Assembly (NCBI GenBank): GCA_021234155.1
Contig: JAJEKV010000149.1
Coordinates: 760,956-824,955 of the forward strand
DNA from: Isoetes taiwanensis
Lineage: Eukaryota > Streptophyta > Lycopodiopsida > Isoetales > Isoetaceae
Length of the DNA: 64,000 bases
Direction: 5' to 3'
Shown here: piece by piece, positions 54,975 to 64,000 of the stretch
How positions within the stretch are numbered: position 1 is the stretch's first letter
How the letters are laid out: every line of letters begins with the position of its first letter
Translations under genes and position numbers: made by a program
The notes under the pieces: generated by a model
What the model was told of the DNA's origin: nothing
The model's database searches: none
The model's input: the letters and a program-made list of their open reading frames with translations, nothing else

Positions 54975-57900
54975 TCTTAGATGTGTGACTTGGAATCTTC
55001 AGGGTATCAATTCTAATGTTAAAAGAGATAGATTAAAGGTTTGTCTTTCTACTATAAAAGCTGACATATTTTTCTTTCAGGAACATAAGCTTCATGATGA
55101 GGATTTTGAAAAACTAATTTCCTTTGCTTTGCCTTCTAACTTTAAGCTTTGGGCTTTAAAAGCTAACAACTCTTCTGCAGGCATTTCTATAGCTTGGAGG
55201 GAAAGTCTCAATATGTCTAACATTCAAATGATGAATGCTAGCTGTGGCAGGTGGCAGATTCTCCATGGGGACATTAATCTCAAAAAGTTTGCCTTTGTCA
55301 ATATTTATGGCCAGCATCAGCCTAGTGAAAGGAGCTCCATGTGGAATTGTATCAGAAACAGTCTAGATAGGATCCCTTATGATAATTGCATCATGGGAGG
55401 TGATTTTAATATGGTCACCCATGATTATATGAGAAGCATCAATTTCAGGCCTCTCAATAACCAAGAAGCAAATTCTTGGAATTATCTTCTCTCTAGTCAT
55501 GATCTCAAGCTTGCTAGAACACAGCCCAATTCCTTCAGCTGGTCCAATCATAGAGCTAACGACCCAATTCTTTGTATGCATGATAGATTCTATGTAAGTG
55601 AGCATATTTGGCATAGCTGTGACAGAATGTCTAACCTTAATGGCTTTACCATTTCTGATCATTTCCCCCAGCTCATTCAAATTAAGGGTAACCCCAATAT
55701 CAACAGGAGGAATTCTTTCTTTAAGCTGAATGTTTCTCTGCTGCAGCATGAAAGTTTTCTTCAAGAATTCGGGATGATTTACAACAGTATCCCCAAGCCC
55801 AACACTAACCTAGGATGGATGAATTGGTGGGTTCTCACCTCTAAAAATATCAAAAAATGGCTCAAGAATTGGGGTAAGCAGATTCATATCCAAGACAAGA
55901 AGTATCTTCAAGATCTTAGAGCCCAGCTTCAGTCTAGTCCTCAGGAGCAACAAGATGAAATCAAGCTGAAAATTGAAAAAGAGGAAATCAAGATAGCTAA
56001 AGGTTGGCAGCTCAAAGCCAAAATTAGAGAACTCAAGGATGATGAAAGATCCAACTCCAAGTATTTCTTCATTAAAGCTAAGAGCAAAGCAAAAAGAAAT
56101 CACATTTATAGTATTCAAGCTGAGGGTATAATTGTTTCTGAAGACATTGATCTCAAAAAGGCTGCTACAAATCATTTTGTTAATATTATGGGTACTAACC
56201 ATGATTCTCCTGAGGCTGATATGGATGATTTCATTCACATGCAAAATGTTATTCTAAATCATCATAACGACACTTTGACAGCCCCTTTTACCAAAGAGGA
56301 ACTCTTCACAAGCGTCTCAGGTATGGATAATGGTAAGACACCAGGGCCAGATGGCCTCCCTGCTGAGTTTTTTAAAAAGACTTGGGACATTATTGGTTCT
56401 GACATCACTAATCTGTGTAATGAGTTTTTGATGCTTAGATCCATGGATTGCAGGATTAATACCAGTCTCATCACCCTTATCCCCAAGATAGATGAACCTA
56501 CTTCCTTTTCTGATTACAGGCCCATTTCCCTTACCAACGTGGTCTATAAAATCATTTCTGCCACCATTGCATCCAGATTGAAGCAGATCCTTAATATGGT
56601 CATATCCAACAACCAATCAGCTTATCTTAAGGATAGATTTATCTTGGATAATGTTGTGATGGCCAACATTGGTATGAATTGGGCTAAGGGAACTAAGCAA
56701 AATATTGGCCTGCTCAAGTTAGACATTACCAAAGCTTTTGATACGCTTTCTTGAAGTTTTAATCAATTGTCATTCATAAGATGGGTTTTCCCATGAGGTT
56801 ACCAAAGATGTTCTTAGCCATTCTAAAGAATTCCGTGATCTTCTCGTTTTATCAATGGTGAGTGCAGTCCATTTTTCGAGATTAAAAGAGGGGTGAAACA
56901 GGGCTGCCCTTTGGCTCCTTTCCTTTTCCTCATAGTTATGGAGGCTTTAAGCAATGCCCTCAAGAAAGCTGAAAATGATGGCAAGATTAAAGGCTTGAAG
57001 CTCCCGGACAATCAGGTATTTCTTAATGCTCATTTTGCAGATGACACATTTCTGTTCATCAAAATGGAGGAGGCCTCAATCAACAATGCCCAAGAGCTGC
57101 TTCATAAGTTTGGTAACACTTCTGGATGTAAGATCAACCCTACCAAGTCAAAGTTCATGTCATACAATCAGGTAACAGGACAAAATTCTGCTCATAATCT
57201 TGGCTGTGAGTATCTCCCTCCCACCACTAAATCTAAGATTCTAGGCATTCCTTTTGCTTTAAGAAGTAATGCTAGTGAGCTCTGGGGGGATATCATTGAG
57301 AAATTTAATAGGAAAGCTGATTTGTTAAATAGTAAGTTTCTTTCCAAAAATGGCAGAGCTATTTTGGCTAATTCTATTATTTCTGCCTCTCATGTTTATC
57401 AATCATCCATCCTTCTAGCTCCTAAAAAAGTTACCTCCAAACTCCAGAGTATTCTAGGTAGATTTATTGCTAATGGAGGCACTAGAAGAACCTGGATTCC
57501 TGTTGCCATGAAGGAATGTCTGAAAAGCAGGATCAATGGAGGATTGGGCATTATTGACATTGAAAAGCAGAGCATGGCCCTGGCTGCCAAGTATATCTAC
57601 AGAGCTGGCTTTAACAAGATTAATCATCCGGTGTCTTGTCTTATCGTACATTACTTGCTTAAATGCAAACCCTTTGGGCGGAGAAATGTCAAGATGATTT
57701 TGCCGCATAGTCTTTTCTTTGATTTCAAAGTCCCAAATAATACTCCAGGAATCATAAAGAAATGGATTAAGGCTTGGAAGATTGGTTGCAAGATGTACAG
57801 CTGGAAGGAAGGATTGTCTAAAGATCAATCTATTTTCTGGAACCCTTCTCTCATTTTGAATAATCCTAATATGTGTTTGGCTATGAATTTCCCTATTCAA

Positions 57901-58670
57901 TGCAGAAAATGGTCAGACAGAGGTATCACTCATATTTCTCACCTTTTCAATGATCAGGGAATCATTGAGTTTCATGATTCTCAGATTGGCGACTTAGATG
58001 AGGAAAATGAGATGCTATTTAATGCTATTAAGGGTTGCTTATATATGGGTACCTGGCACAACGAAGATATCCAATGGCATCACAGGGGGAAAACTCTCTA
58101 CAAAGTTAGTCTGATTTACAAGTTCCTCACAAGAGGTTACACAATGTCCCTACATTTAAAGTGGGACATATCTGCAGACAGGTGTTCAGCCAATCTGAGA
58201 TTTATGTGGAACTCCCCAATCAATCCCAAGATTAAATCTTTCATTTGGCAGCTATGGCATAAGGCCCTTGCCACTAACTACAAGAGGTTTAGATTGAATA
58301 TGACCTTCTCTAATTTGTGTGATAGATGTTTGCAGGAACAGGAAGATGAAGATCACCTCTTTAGAAATTGTCTTTGGTCCGAATGGGTTCTTGAACTAGC
58401 AGCCATTGAGTTTAACATTCCACACCTTTCTCAAAACAAAATTTTAGTGGATATTATCTTTCCTTATCAGCCCGAGATTGAGAACTTATATCCTCCTTTG
58501 GAGGATGTGGAAGGCTAGAAATTCTCTCATCTTTAAAGAAGAGATTGTGTGGCCTAAAAACTGTCATTGAACAAATAAAATTTGACATAAAATGGATTAA
58601 TGAAGTATTCGTAACTTATACATTTCTTTGTGCTTTTCAGGAAATATTTTGGTGGGACAAAAGAAGATAG
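54964..58670 (+). pseudogene. LINE ORF2 (endonuclease-reverse transcriptase), nearly intact
   Basis: ATG at 54,964 overlaps the ORF1 stop by 11 nt (atggatattga). AP endonuclease: VTWNLQGIN, FQEHKL, GGDFNMV (55,396-55,416), ISDHFPQL near 55,651-55,674. RT: GKTPGPDGLPAEFF, YRPISLTNVVYK, LDITKAFDTLS (first catalytic Asp, to 56,752). A gap in frame from 56,753 to 56,890 (single-base losses, one at tttcttgaag) is followed by KRGVKQGCPLAPFLF and HFADDTFLF (catalytic DD, 57,036-57,044). C-terminal zf-RVT: CDRCLQ...DHLFRNC (58,318-58,371). Frame errors also occur near 58,480 and 58,555; the last stop is TAG 58,668-58,670. Expected length is about 1,230 residues. The protein nicks DNA and copies element RNA at the target. 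Confidence 0.9.
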
Positions 58671-59128
58671 GATGGGACCGGATCAATTTGATGATTAATG
58701 CAATGTGGCTTGATCAGTTTGGAGCCAACCCTACGATATATCATGGAGATAACTGCCGATGCGACTGTTCTCGCCTTCCAATTATGATTACGTAAGAAGA
58801 CTGCCATTTGTGAAGTTTGTGGATCTCACGGGCGCTTCAATCCAGCAAAATTCCGCATACATGCAACCGTCTCAGATTGCCAATTCTCCGCCGACTTGAG
58901 AGGATTAGGGCGAAAATAGTGCCCATATGGGATATTTCAGACCTTCGAACTTGCTGCCTTTTTTTCGACATGGTGAATGCACACCTATAATATTTGCATT
59001 CCTTGATATAATAGTCACTTTTTTTTGAGACTTAGAGAATGCAAACATATAATACTGCATTCTCGCAATTTTTGTACCTACTCTCTCTACTTTAATATAT
59101 ATACTAAGCCTTCAATAAAAAAAAAAAA
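58671..59128 (+). other. LINE 3' untranslated region and poly(A) tail
   Basis: About 450 bp of non-coding sequence after ORF2, with a T-rich part near 58,960-59,030 and the terminal aataaa plus A-run. It is followed directly by the right-hand target duplication. Confidence 0.8.
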
Positions 59129-59396
59129 GTGAATAAAGAAAGTTCAAAATTTCAGACTCTATTCAACTATCATATGAGGAGACCAAACTCTCATGTTATA
59201 CAATACCCCCTAACAAGGTGAGCGATGTCTAATAAACGCTAATGACAAGTAGACAAGTTGGCTTGAAGCATTTGGTTGGCTCAAAAATGAGCATTAACTG
59301 AATAGAATATGAGAAAGCTTTCTCCTATACAGGAGCAGATCCAAGCCTCAAATCTTTGAATTTGTATATTTGCATCCATGTATTTCTGCATGCTCA

Positions 59397-59713
59397 GAAA
59401 GAATGTGGTGGAACGAGTTATGGATGGGATGGCCATTGGTCCTCATTATCATGAGCAATCCAATGTGACTCAAGCCCACCGTCTTCAGGGAAAGTTGCTG
59501 TTGATTGTTTGTGAAATGGATACCAATGTTGATCCAGCATCAACACTACAAGTGGTCAATGCGCTTGTGAAAGCAGATAAGGATTTTGACTTAGTAATCA
59601 TACCTGGTAGTGAACATGGCATGGGTGGTGCTTATGGGGAACGACGCATGCAAGACTTTTTCGTTCGGCATCTACTTGGAGTAGAACCACGCAATGATTG
59701 TAAGCACATTTAA
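59397..59713 (+). CDS. Terminal exon of a DPP4-like S9 serine peptidase
   Basis: After the acceptor ctgcatgctcag (59,385-59,396) about 105 codons run to TAA at 59,711-59,713. The residues [40 protein letters not shown] and [19 protein letters not shown] match the C-terminal end of the alpha/beta-hydrolase domain of prolyl oligopeptidase family S9 (dipeptidyl peptidase IV-like). Asp in MDTNVDP and His in GSEHGMG are the acid and base of the catalytic triad; the Ser (GxSxGG) would be in an upstream exon that is not in this window. The exon is intact. It may end a real gene disrupted or extended by the LINE 250 bp upstream, or be an isolated pseudo-exon. Confidence 0.75.
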
Positions 59714-61727
59714 AGCTCTGGAAATAGATGGGACCAGAGAAATTCTGTAAAGGAGAAGAACTGTATAGCTATTGGATCAATGAAGTTCTGTGTAAGATAC
59801 AGCATAGAATTTGAACAATATTAAGACATCAGGTTAAAATTTGCTCTATGGAAATAACTAGTTTGCCAACTCAAGTTAAAGAGCATAAAAGAGCATCACA
59901 AATAACTCGACTTCAAGAGCGTAAAGGAGCATCACAAGTTGCAGTAAACATGATGACTACTGGATAGTATCACGTTCTACACCGCTCGGACAAATTGGAA
60001 GAAGGTGTCCTTGTGCTGAAAGTGGCAATCCTTCTATTTAAGAAAATCCTTCACTCATTTGCCAAATTATCCTCCTGATAACTTCAATGGTGGATGTTAA
60101 CAATGTTTGTAGGTCCAAAATAGAAGAAATGTTCGTCATGAGAGAACTGATAGTAGAGTAAATTGCTTGCATGGTGGAGTTCATAAAACAGGTAAATCAC
60201 TTAAAGTTTCTTCATAGTACTCCAAAACTCAAGTGCTCACTCCTATGGGAGAACTATTTGGCCATACTTTCGAGTTGTAAGAGCTCAAAGCAGACCTATG
60301 AATGTGATAGTATCCCCTTAAACATTCCGAATTGTGATAATGCATATTTTCAAGTAATTAATAATTTGGAGGAAGTTCATTCCACATCCAACATGTTGCA
60401 GGCATCGAACACTATAAACATGCCAATCAAGATGAATGGGAAAGAAGATCTTAGCCTACATTAACTAATTTAACCCAGATAGTTAAAATATTTTGGTTTA
60501 AGTGGTTCAATATGATAGGTCAACAAATAATTCCTCTGGGACAGAGAAATGCAAGAATCTTGTTTATCTAATATCTTCTCTAGCTTGCTTGAATACAGAT
60601 TTTCATCAATAACCATTGACTTTACTCATAAATGGGTAATAGCTTTGCTCTGTGGTGTTCGCTGAAAGAATTGGTAAAAGAATTCCGTGCCTCTTATGTT
60701 AGAGTATCAGTTACCCACTTTCTATTGTTCTGTTAAAACCTGCAATTATCTACTGTCGTTGCCAATGTTATCTACTGTTCTACCAATATTGTTGATGATT
60801 TTACAGTGATAGAAGACCAACTACACAAATCCACCTATAGTTATGATGTAGCAATGGTGTTGACCATTCTATCTCTTGCTTTTACTGTCACAGATGTAGT
60901 GTAACACTAGGATGCATACCATGTACATAAGACTCACAAGTAGATATTGGGCTATTGATCCATAACATTCAAACTGCATGGAACACTAAAAAAGGCCATC
61001 TCTGACCCTAATCCATATATGTGAGCTGGACCACAATCTTTATGTAGAGTTGATTGCAGGACCTGCACAAGAATGCACAGAATCTGTAACAGGCTGGCAG
61101 CGAGGTCTTACCTTAGACTCCATTGACAACCGTCTTTAACGAAACATAGCATCCAAACTGGGGCCTTAACCCATAATGCTGGCTTCACCAAAACTCTTAC
61201 CATAAGTGATTTATTGGGCTTGCATGGTGATGCGTAGAATTTATTGCTTGGGGCTACCTAACAACTATTTTGTCTCTAAATATGAATTTATGCATGATAT
61301 GAGGTTTAACCTTAAGCTTGAGCCTGTGTTGGAAGTAAAAATTCTCACCACCATGGAATGGTTAGGGCAAACTAACTGTATAATGTAAGGCACTGTGGTT
61401 TTTGGTTGTAAAGGACCACTTTTACCATGGTTAAACATGTTGTTAGCTCTTTGTTGTATTGAACTTGTATTTGTGTGCAGCATATGTAGAAAATATGGTT
61501 GCAATCGAGTGCCGATCGCTGCCATTCAAAATGGGATAACATGCCAAAGGAATATTCCAAAATTCATGCTTATGAAAAGAACGCGCCTTCCTCCGGGTAG
61601 AGACTTCGTATTGGAACCTTGGACGAGCCGAACGTGTTGAGCTGAACCCGCCTCCGAAATTTTCCTACGAGGGTTTGTAATAACCAACTTGAGATTTCGT
61701 AAGCTCGATTCGGCCATTGTTTATCGA
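59714..61727. other. Unassigned sequence after the peptidase exon
   Basis: The first 200-300 bp may be 3' untranslated region of the peptidase gene. A 97-codon frame at 60,171-60,464 and shorter ones near 61,206-61,388 and 61,395-61,640 have no recognisable motif. A short direct doubling with aaagagcatcacaa occurs at 59,886-59,938. No RNA gene or terminal repeats were seen. Confidence 0.3.
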
Positions 61728-61797
61728 GGCCAAATGGCTCAAAAAAATCCTTGCAAAATGAGCTCTTTGAACGAGGATCTTTTGAGCCATTTGGCCG
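61728..61797. repeat. Inverted repeat (foldback hairpin)
   Basis: ggccaaatggctcaaaa at 61,728-61,744 pairs with ttttgagccatttggcc at 61,779-61,795. The pairing continues weakly into atcc/ggat, leaving a loop of about 25 bp. It could be the remains of a small foldback element or a transcribed hairpin. Confidence 0.7.
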
Positions 61798-62354
61798 AAA
61801 GTGTTAGGATGTTTCTTCAATTGTAGTCAATGTTGCATTCCCAAATGGGTAGTCACATTCTTAGAATAATTCAACTATGTTTCCACTATCCGAAGTCAGC
61901 CCCTTATAGACAATCCCTCTCACCGGATTTCTTAAGAAGAATATGGAAGAAATAAGCATGAGATTAACCGATTATGCAACATCCAAAAGAATATGTCTTA
62001 TGGTTCATACCATTGAGGAGAAATGGGAAAATGTACAACTAGCTGATCTCAAGGTCCACGGAAGGAGAGAGTTTAATAATAAATTAATGATTTAATAATG
62101 CAAGTGAACGTGCATTATTGCTAGCGGACGGGCAAGTGAATTATATAACTAACTTTCATTGTATTCGACTCTTGGGCCATTGGTCGGTCTTTGAACAGAG
62201 GTCTGCCTTGGCATGATACATAGACCGTAATGACAAAGTGTAAACCATCTTCCCATGAGCCTCGGCATTTAAGAATGGACCCGTGGATCAAGACCAAATT
62301 TGGCAAGGTACAAGTGCATAAGTAACAAAGGGCTCTTTTAACAGAGACAAAGAA
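61798..62354. other. Unassigned sequence
   Basis: Non-coding by eye. Single short frames only, none with a recognisable motif. Confidence 0.4.
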
Positions 62355-62563
62355 TTAGCTAGACTTTGACCGGTAGATCCATGTAGGATATTTTCTCAAA
62401 GGAAAATGCAAGTGTAGCACGCATAAGGCATGATGCAATCTAAGTTATTTTGGACAACAATTAGCTAGACTTTGACCGTCGGACCCTTGTAGGATATTTT
62501 CTCAATTTTCTTGAGGGAAATTGCAAGTGTATCAAACATAAGGCATGGTATTATGCTTAACCG
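62355..62563 (+). repeat. Tandem duplication, 106-bp unit
   Basis: ttagctagactttgaccg begins at 62,355 and again at 62,461. Each unit continues with tgtaggatattttctcaa, gcaagtgta and cataaggcatg. The two units differ at several positions, including a short inserted attttcttg in the second. Confidence 0.8.
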
Positions 62564-62769
62564 GTAGTGCAAAGGTTGCGTATATTTTGGCAAAGGAAAG
62601 TTGCACTCTAGGTGCACCCACAAAGGCACACTTTGGTGTCCCGTGAGCGGTAAATTTCTCAAGGCAATAGAACATATACTCGCCTTGTGGAATTTCTTTT
62701 TGAAAAAATTATTAAAGGCTTTCCTCCCGTGGAGGAAATTCCACCAAGTAGCACTCCACGCTTTTAGCT

Positions 62770-63024
62770 CACGGCAAAAGAAAGCGCAAGACAAAAGAAG
62801 ACTCCTTTCAAGAAATAGGATATGCTCTTATGAAAACAGCTGAGCAACTAGCAGCCACAGCAAGAGAGGATAACATTCAAAGGAGAGAGGAAAGCATTCA
62901 CAGGCGAGACATGATAGAGAAAATGCTGCAAGTAGACTTGTCAATTGCTCAAAGAACTACAAATGATGACAGAGAAGATGGCAAATTGTGGCGATGCAAA
63001 GAGTCAAATCATGTCGCCAAAAGG
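62770..63024 (+). pseudogene. Coiled-coil exon, possible PIF/Harbinger ORF1 C-terminus
   Basis: Open reading DSFQEIGYALMKTAEQLAAT, then AREDNIQRREESIHRRDMIE and KMLQVDLSIAQRT, ending at aaaag|gtaagt, a strong splice donor. The Glu/Arg-rich helix resembles the C-terminal coiled coil of Myb-like ORF1 proteins that accompany PIF/Harbinger transposases and are needed for their movement. It is convergent with the transposase at 63,024-64,000 and abuts its C-terminal end. The N-terminal Myb-like part is not adjacent. It could equally belong to an unrelated gene. Confidence 0.4.
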
Positions 63025-64000
63025 TAAGTTTTCAAGTTATCCCTAAGTTGCATGGCAGCCTTCATGAGCATTGGGTCTCCTTCCAGCGCCTCGAGGAACT
63101 CAACGTAATCATCATCAACAATTGGTCTTTGAGATAGGATCCTCTTTTTCACCAACCTCAATTAAGTAGTTGTGGAGAATGCAACAAGCATATATTACAT
63201 TTGTTAAGTCTTCAACATTCTCACATTCTAGCTTTTATAAAACAGCCTCCACTTAGTCTTAAATATACCAAATGTTCTCTCAAAGACAAACCCCGGGCCG
63301 CTACATAGTAAGTAGTTAAAGCTTTTGAAATCATCTTGTAAGTGACGCCCGTGATAGGGAAGCACTAGCCATGGCGAGATCAAAGTATCCCAGATCCGCT
63401 ATAATGTACTTTCGTGAAATGTGAATCCTCCTCTTGTAACTCTTGGCCCATTGAAAAGCATTCCATGAATAGCATTGTTATACAAAGGTGATTTACGAAG
63501 GATATTAATATCATTGCAGCTACCTGGGGTTCCAACGAAGACATCTAAGAACCTCGCTCGAATGTCCACCACTGCTTGTAAAGTAATTGAATAATCCTTG
63601 TCCTTATCATAGTAATCAATAGCACAAGCATTTGCTGGAAGATCTAACTCGAAATGAGTAGCATCCATTGCCCCGCAGCAGTTGGGAAATCCTCTCCACT
63701 CTTCGAATCCATTCTTAACCTCATTCAAGTCCTCAGGCCAATGCAAGTAATGACTCATATGTCTGACAACTGCATCACTAAATTGTTTCACGTACTTGTG
63801 AACAGTTGCTGGTGCTAATCCTACTTGTTCAGACACACTCAAATAGCTATTTCCTGTTGCTATTCTAGATAGAGTGGCAGCTACTTTCAAACCCACTGGA
63901 ACATTTCTTGTTGGGATGTTCCTTAATCCAGGAGGTGGGATTGAAGTCAGGGAGGGAGCTAATATGGAGCATAGATGCTCAAACTGCTCTAAATTTACAT
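63024..64000 (-). pseudogene. PIF/Harbinger transposase, partial
   Basis: Minus strand, open to the right window edge. 63,896-63,399 reads 165 codons: LKVAATLSRIATGNSYLSVS (helix-turn-helix region), PATVHKYVKQFSDAVVRHM, NCCGAMDATHFELDLPANA with the first catalytic Asp, DYYDKDKDYSITLQAVVDIR, GSCNDINILRKSPLYNN. A frame shift at about 63,395-63,412 separates it from YIIADLGY (second Asp) and PWLVLPYHGRHLQDDFKSFN; GFVFERTFGIFKTKWR carries the final Glu. A last part with ACCILHNYLIE precedes an acidic tail near 63,030. This is the DDE_Tnp_4 (HARBI1-like) layout. It cuts and pastes elements with 3-bp target sites. At least three frame breaks. The N-terminus lies outside the window. Confidence 0.85.

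Larger units (their letters stand above)
52520..59145 (+). mobile_element. Full-length plant L1-clade LINE with 17-bp target duplication
   Basis: Target duplication gtgaataaagaaagttc at 52,520-52,536 and 59,129-59,145. The element itself is 52,537-59,128 (6.59 kb) and ends in A12 (59,117-59,128), as expected for target-primed reverse transcription. It contains a short first ORF, an ORF1 with an RNA-binding-like domain, and an ORF2 with endonuclease, reverse transcriptase and zinc-knuckle regions. Few frame breaks and a perfect target duplication point to recent insertion. It is a different family from the tandem LINE units at 7-20 kb. Confidence 0.9.

Overview
The window looks like transposon-rich intergenic DNA from a land plant with a large genome. 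A fern or another seed-free plant is my best guess. The guess rests on a decayed PPR copy whose motif style I associate with fern PPR proteins, on plant-type LINE, chromodomain Ty3/gypsy, MULE and PIF/Harbinger elements, on a plant initiator-tRNA primer-binding site, and on the absence of any bacterial or organellar gene organisation. I found no complete host gene, rRNA, tRNA gene or CRISPR array.

Layout. 0-7.3 kb: a LINE scrap, a cluster of tRNA-like (SINE-like) repeats, then two badly decayed Ty3/gypsy copies facing away from each other. 7.3-14.9 kb: four minus-strand copies in tandem of a rearranged LINE unit of about 1.93 kb. 14.9-18.2 kb: a MULE-like transposase remnant with a SWIM-like segment, split by a 1,000-bp element flanked by a perfect 9-bp target duplication. 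18.2-20.6 kb: the same LINE unit on the plus strand. 18.76-40.39 kb: a direct tandem duplication of about 10.8 kb. Each copy carries the LINE 3' part, a gypsy LTR end with primer-binding site, gag stub and protease, AT-rich repeats, a minus-strand DIRS-type retrotransposon remnant, a CACTA-like terminus and several kb of unassigned DNA. 40.4-42.7 kb: fragments of host-type exons (a TRM-like motif and PPR repeats) and AT-rich DNA. 42.7-51.7 kb: the rest of a chromodomain gypsy (RT, RNase H, integrase, chromodomain, 3' LTR), interrupted by one insertion of about 2.6 kb and one of about 1.1 kb. 52.5-59.1 kb: a nearly intact full-length plant L1-clade LINE with a 17-bp target duplication and overlapping ORFs. 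59.4-59.7 kb: a terminal exon of a DPP4-like serine peptidase. 62.8-64 kb: a PIF/Harbinger transposase running off the window edge, convergent with a coiled-coil exon.

How the parts relate. The gypsy protease at 21.5-21.86 kb and the gypsy RT at 42.7 kb meet at similar bases, so one element may have been opened by more than 20 kb of later insertions and duplication. The LINE arrays on both sides of the MULE-like core form a large inverted repeat that could produce double-stranded RNA.

Caution on quality. Where two copies can be compared, differences cluster at CAG/CTG, CG/CCG and homopolymers, while AT-rich stretches are nearly identical. Many frame breaks may therefore be consensus errors of long-read sequencing at methylated sites rather than real mutations.
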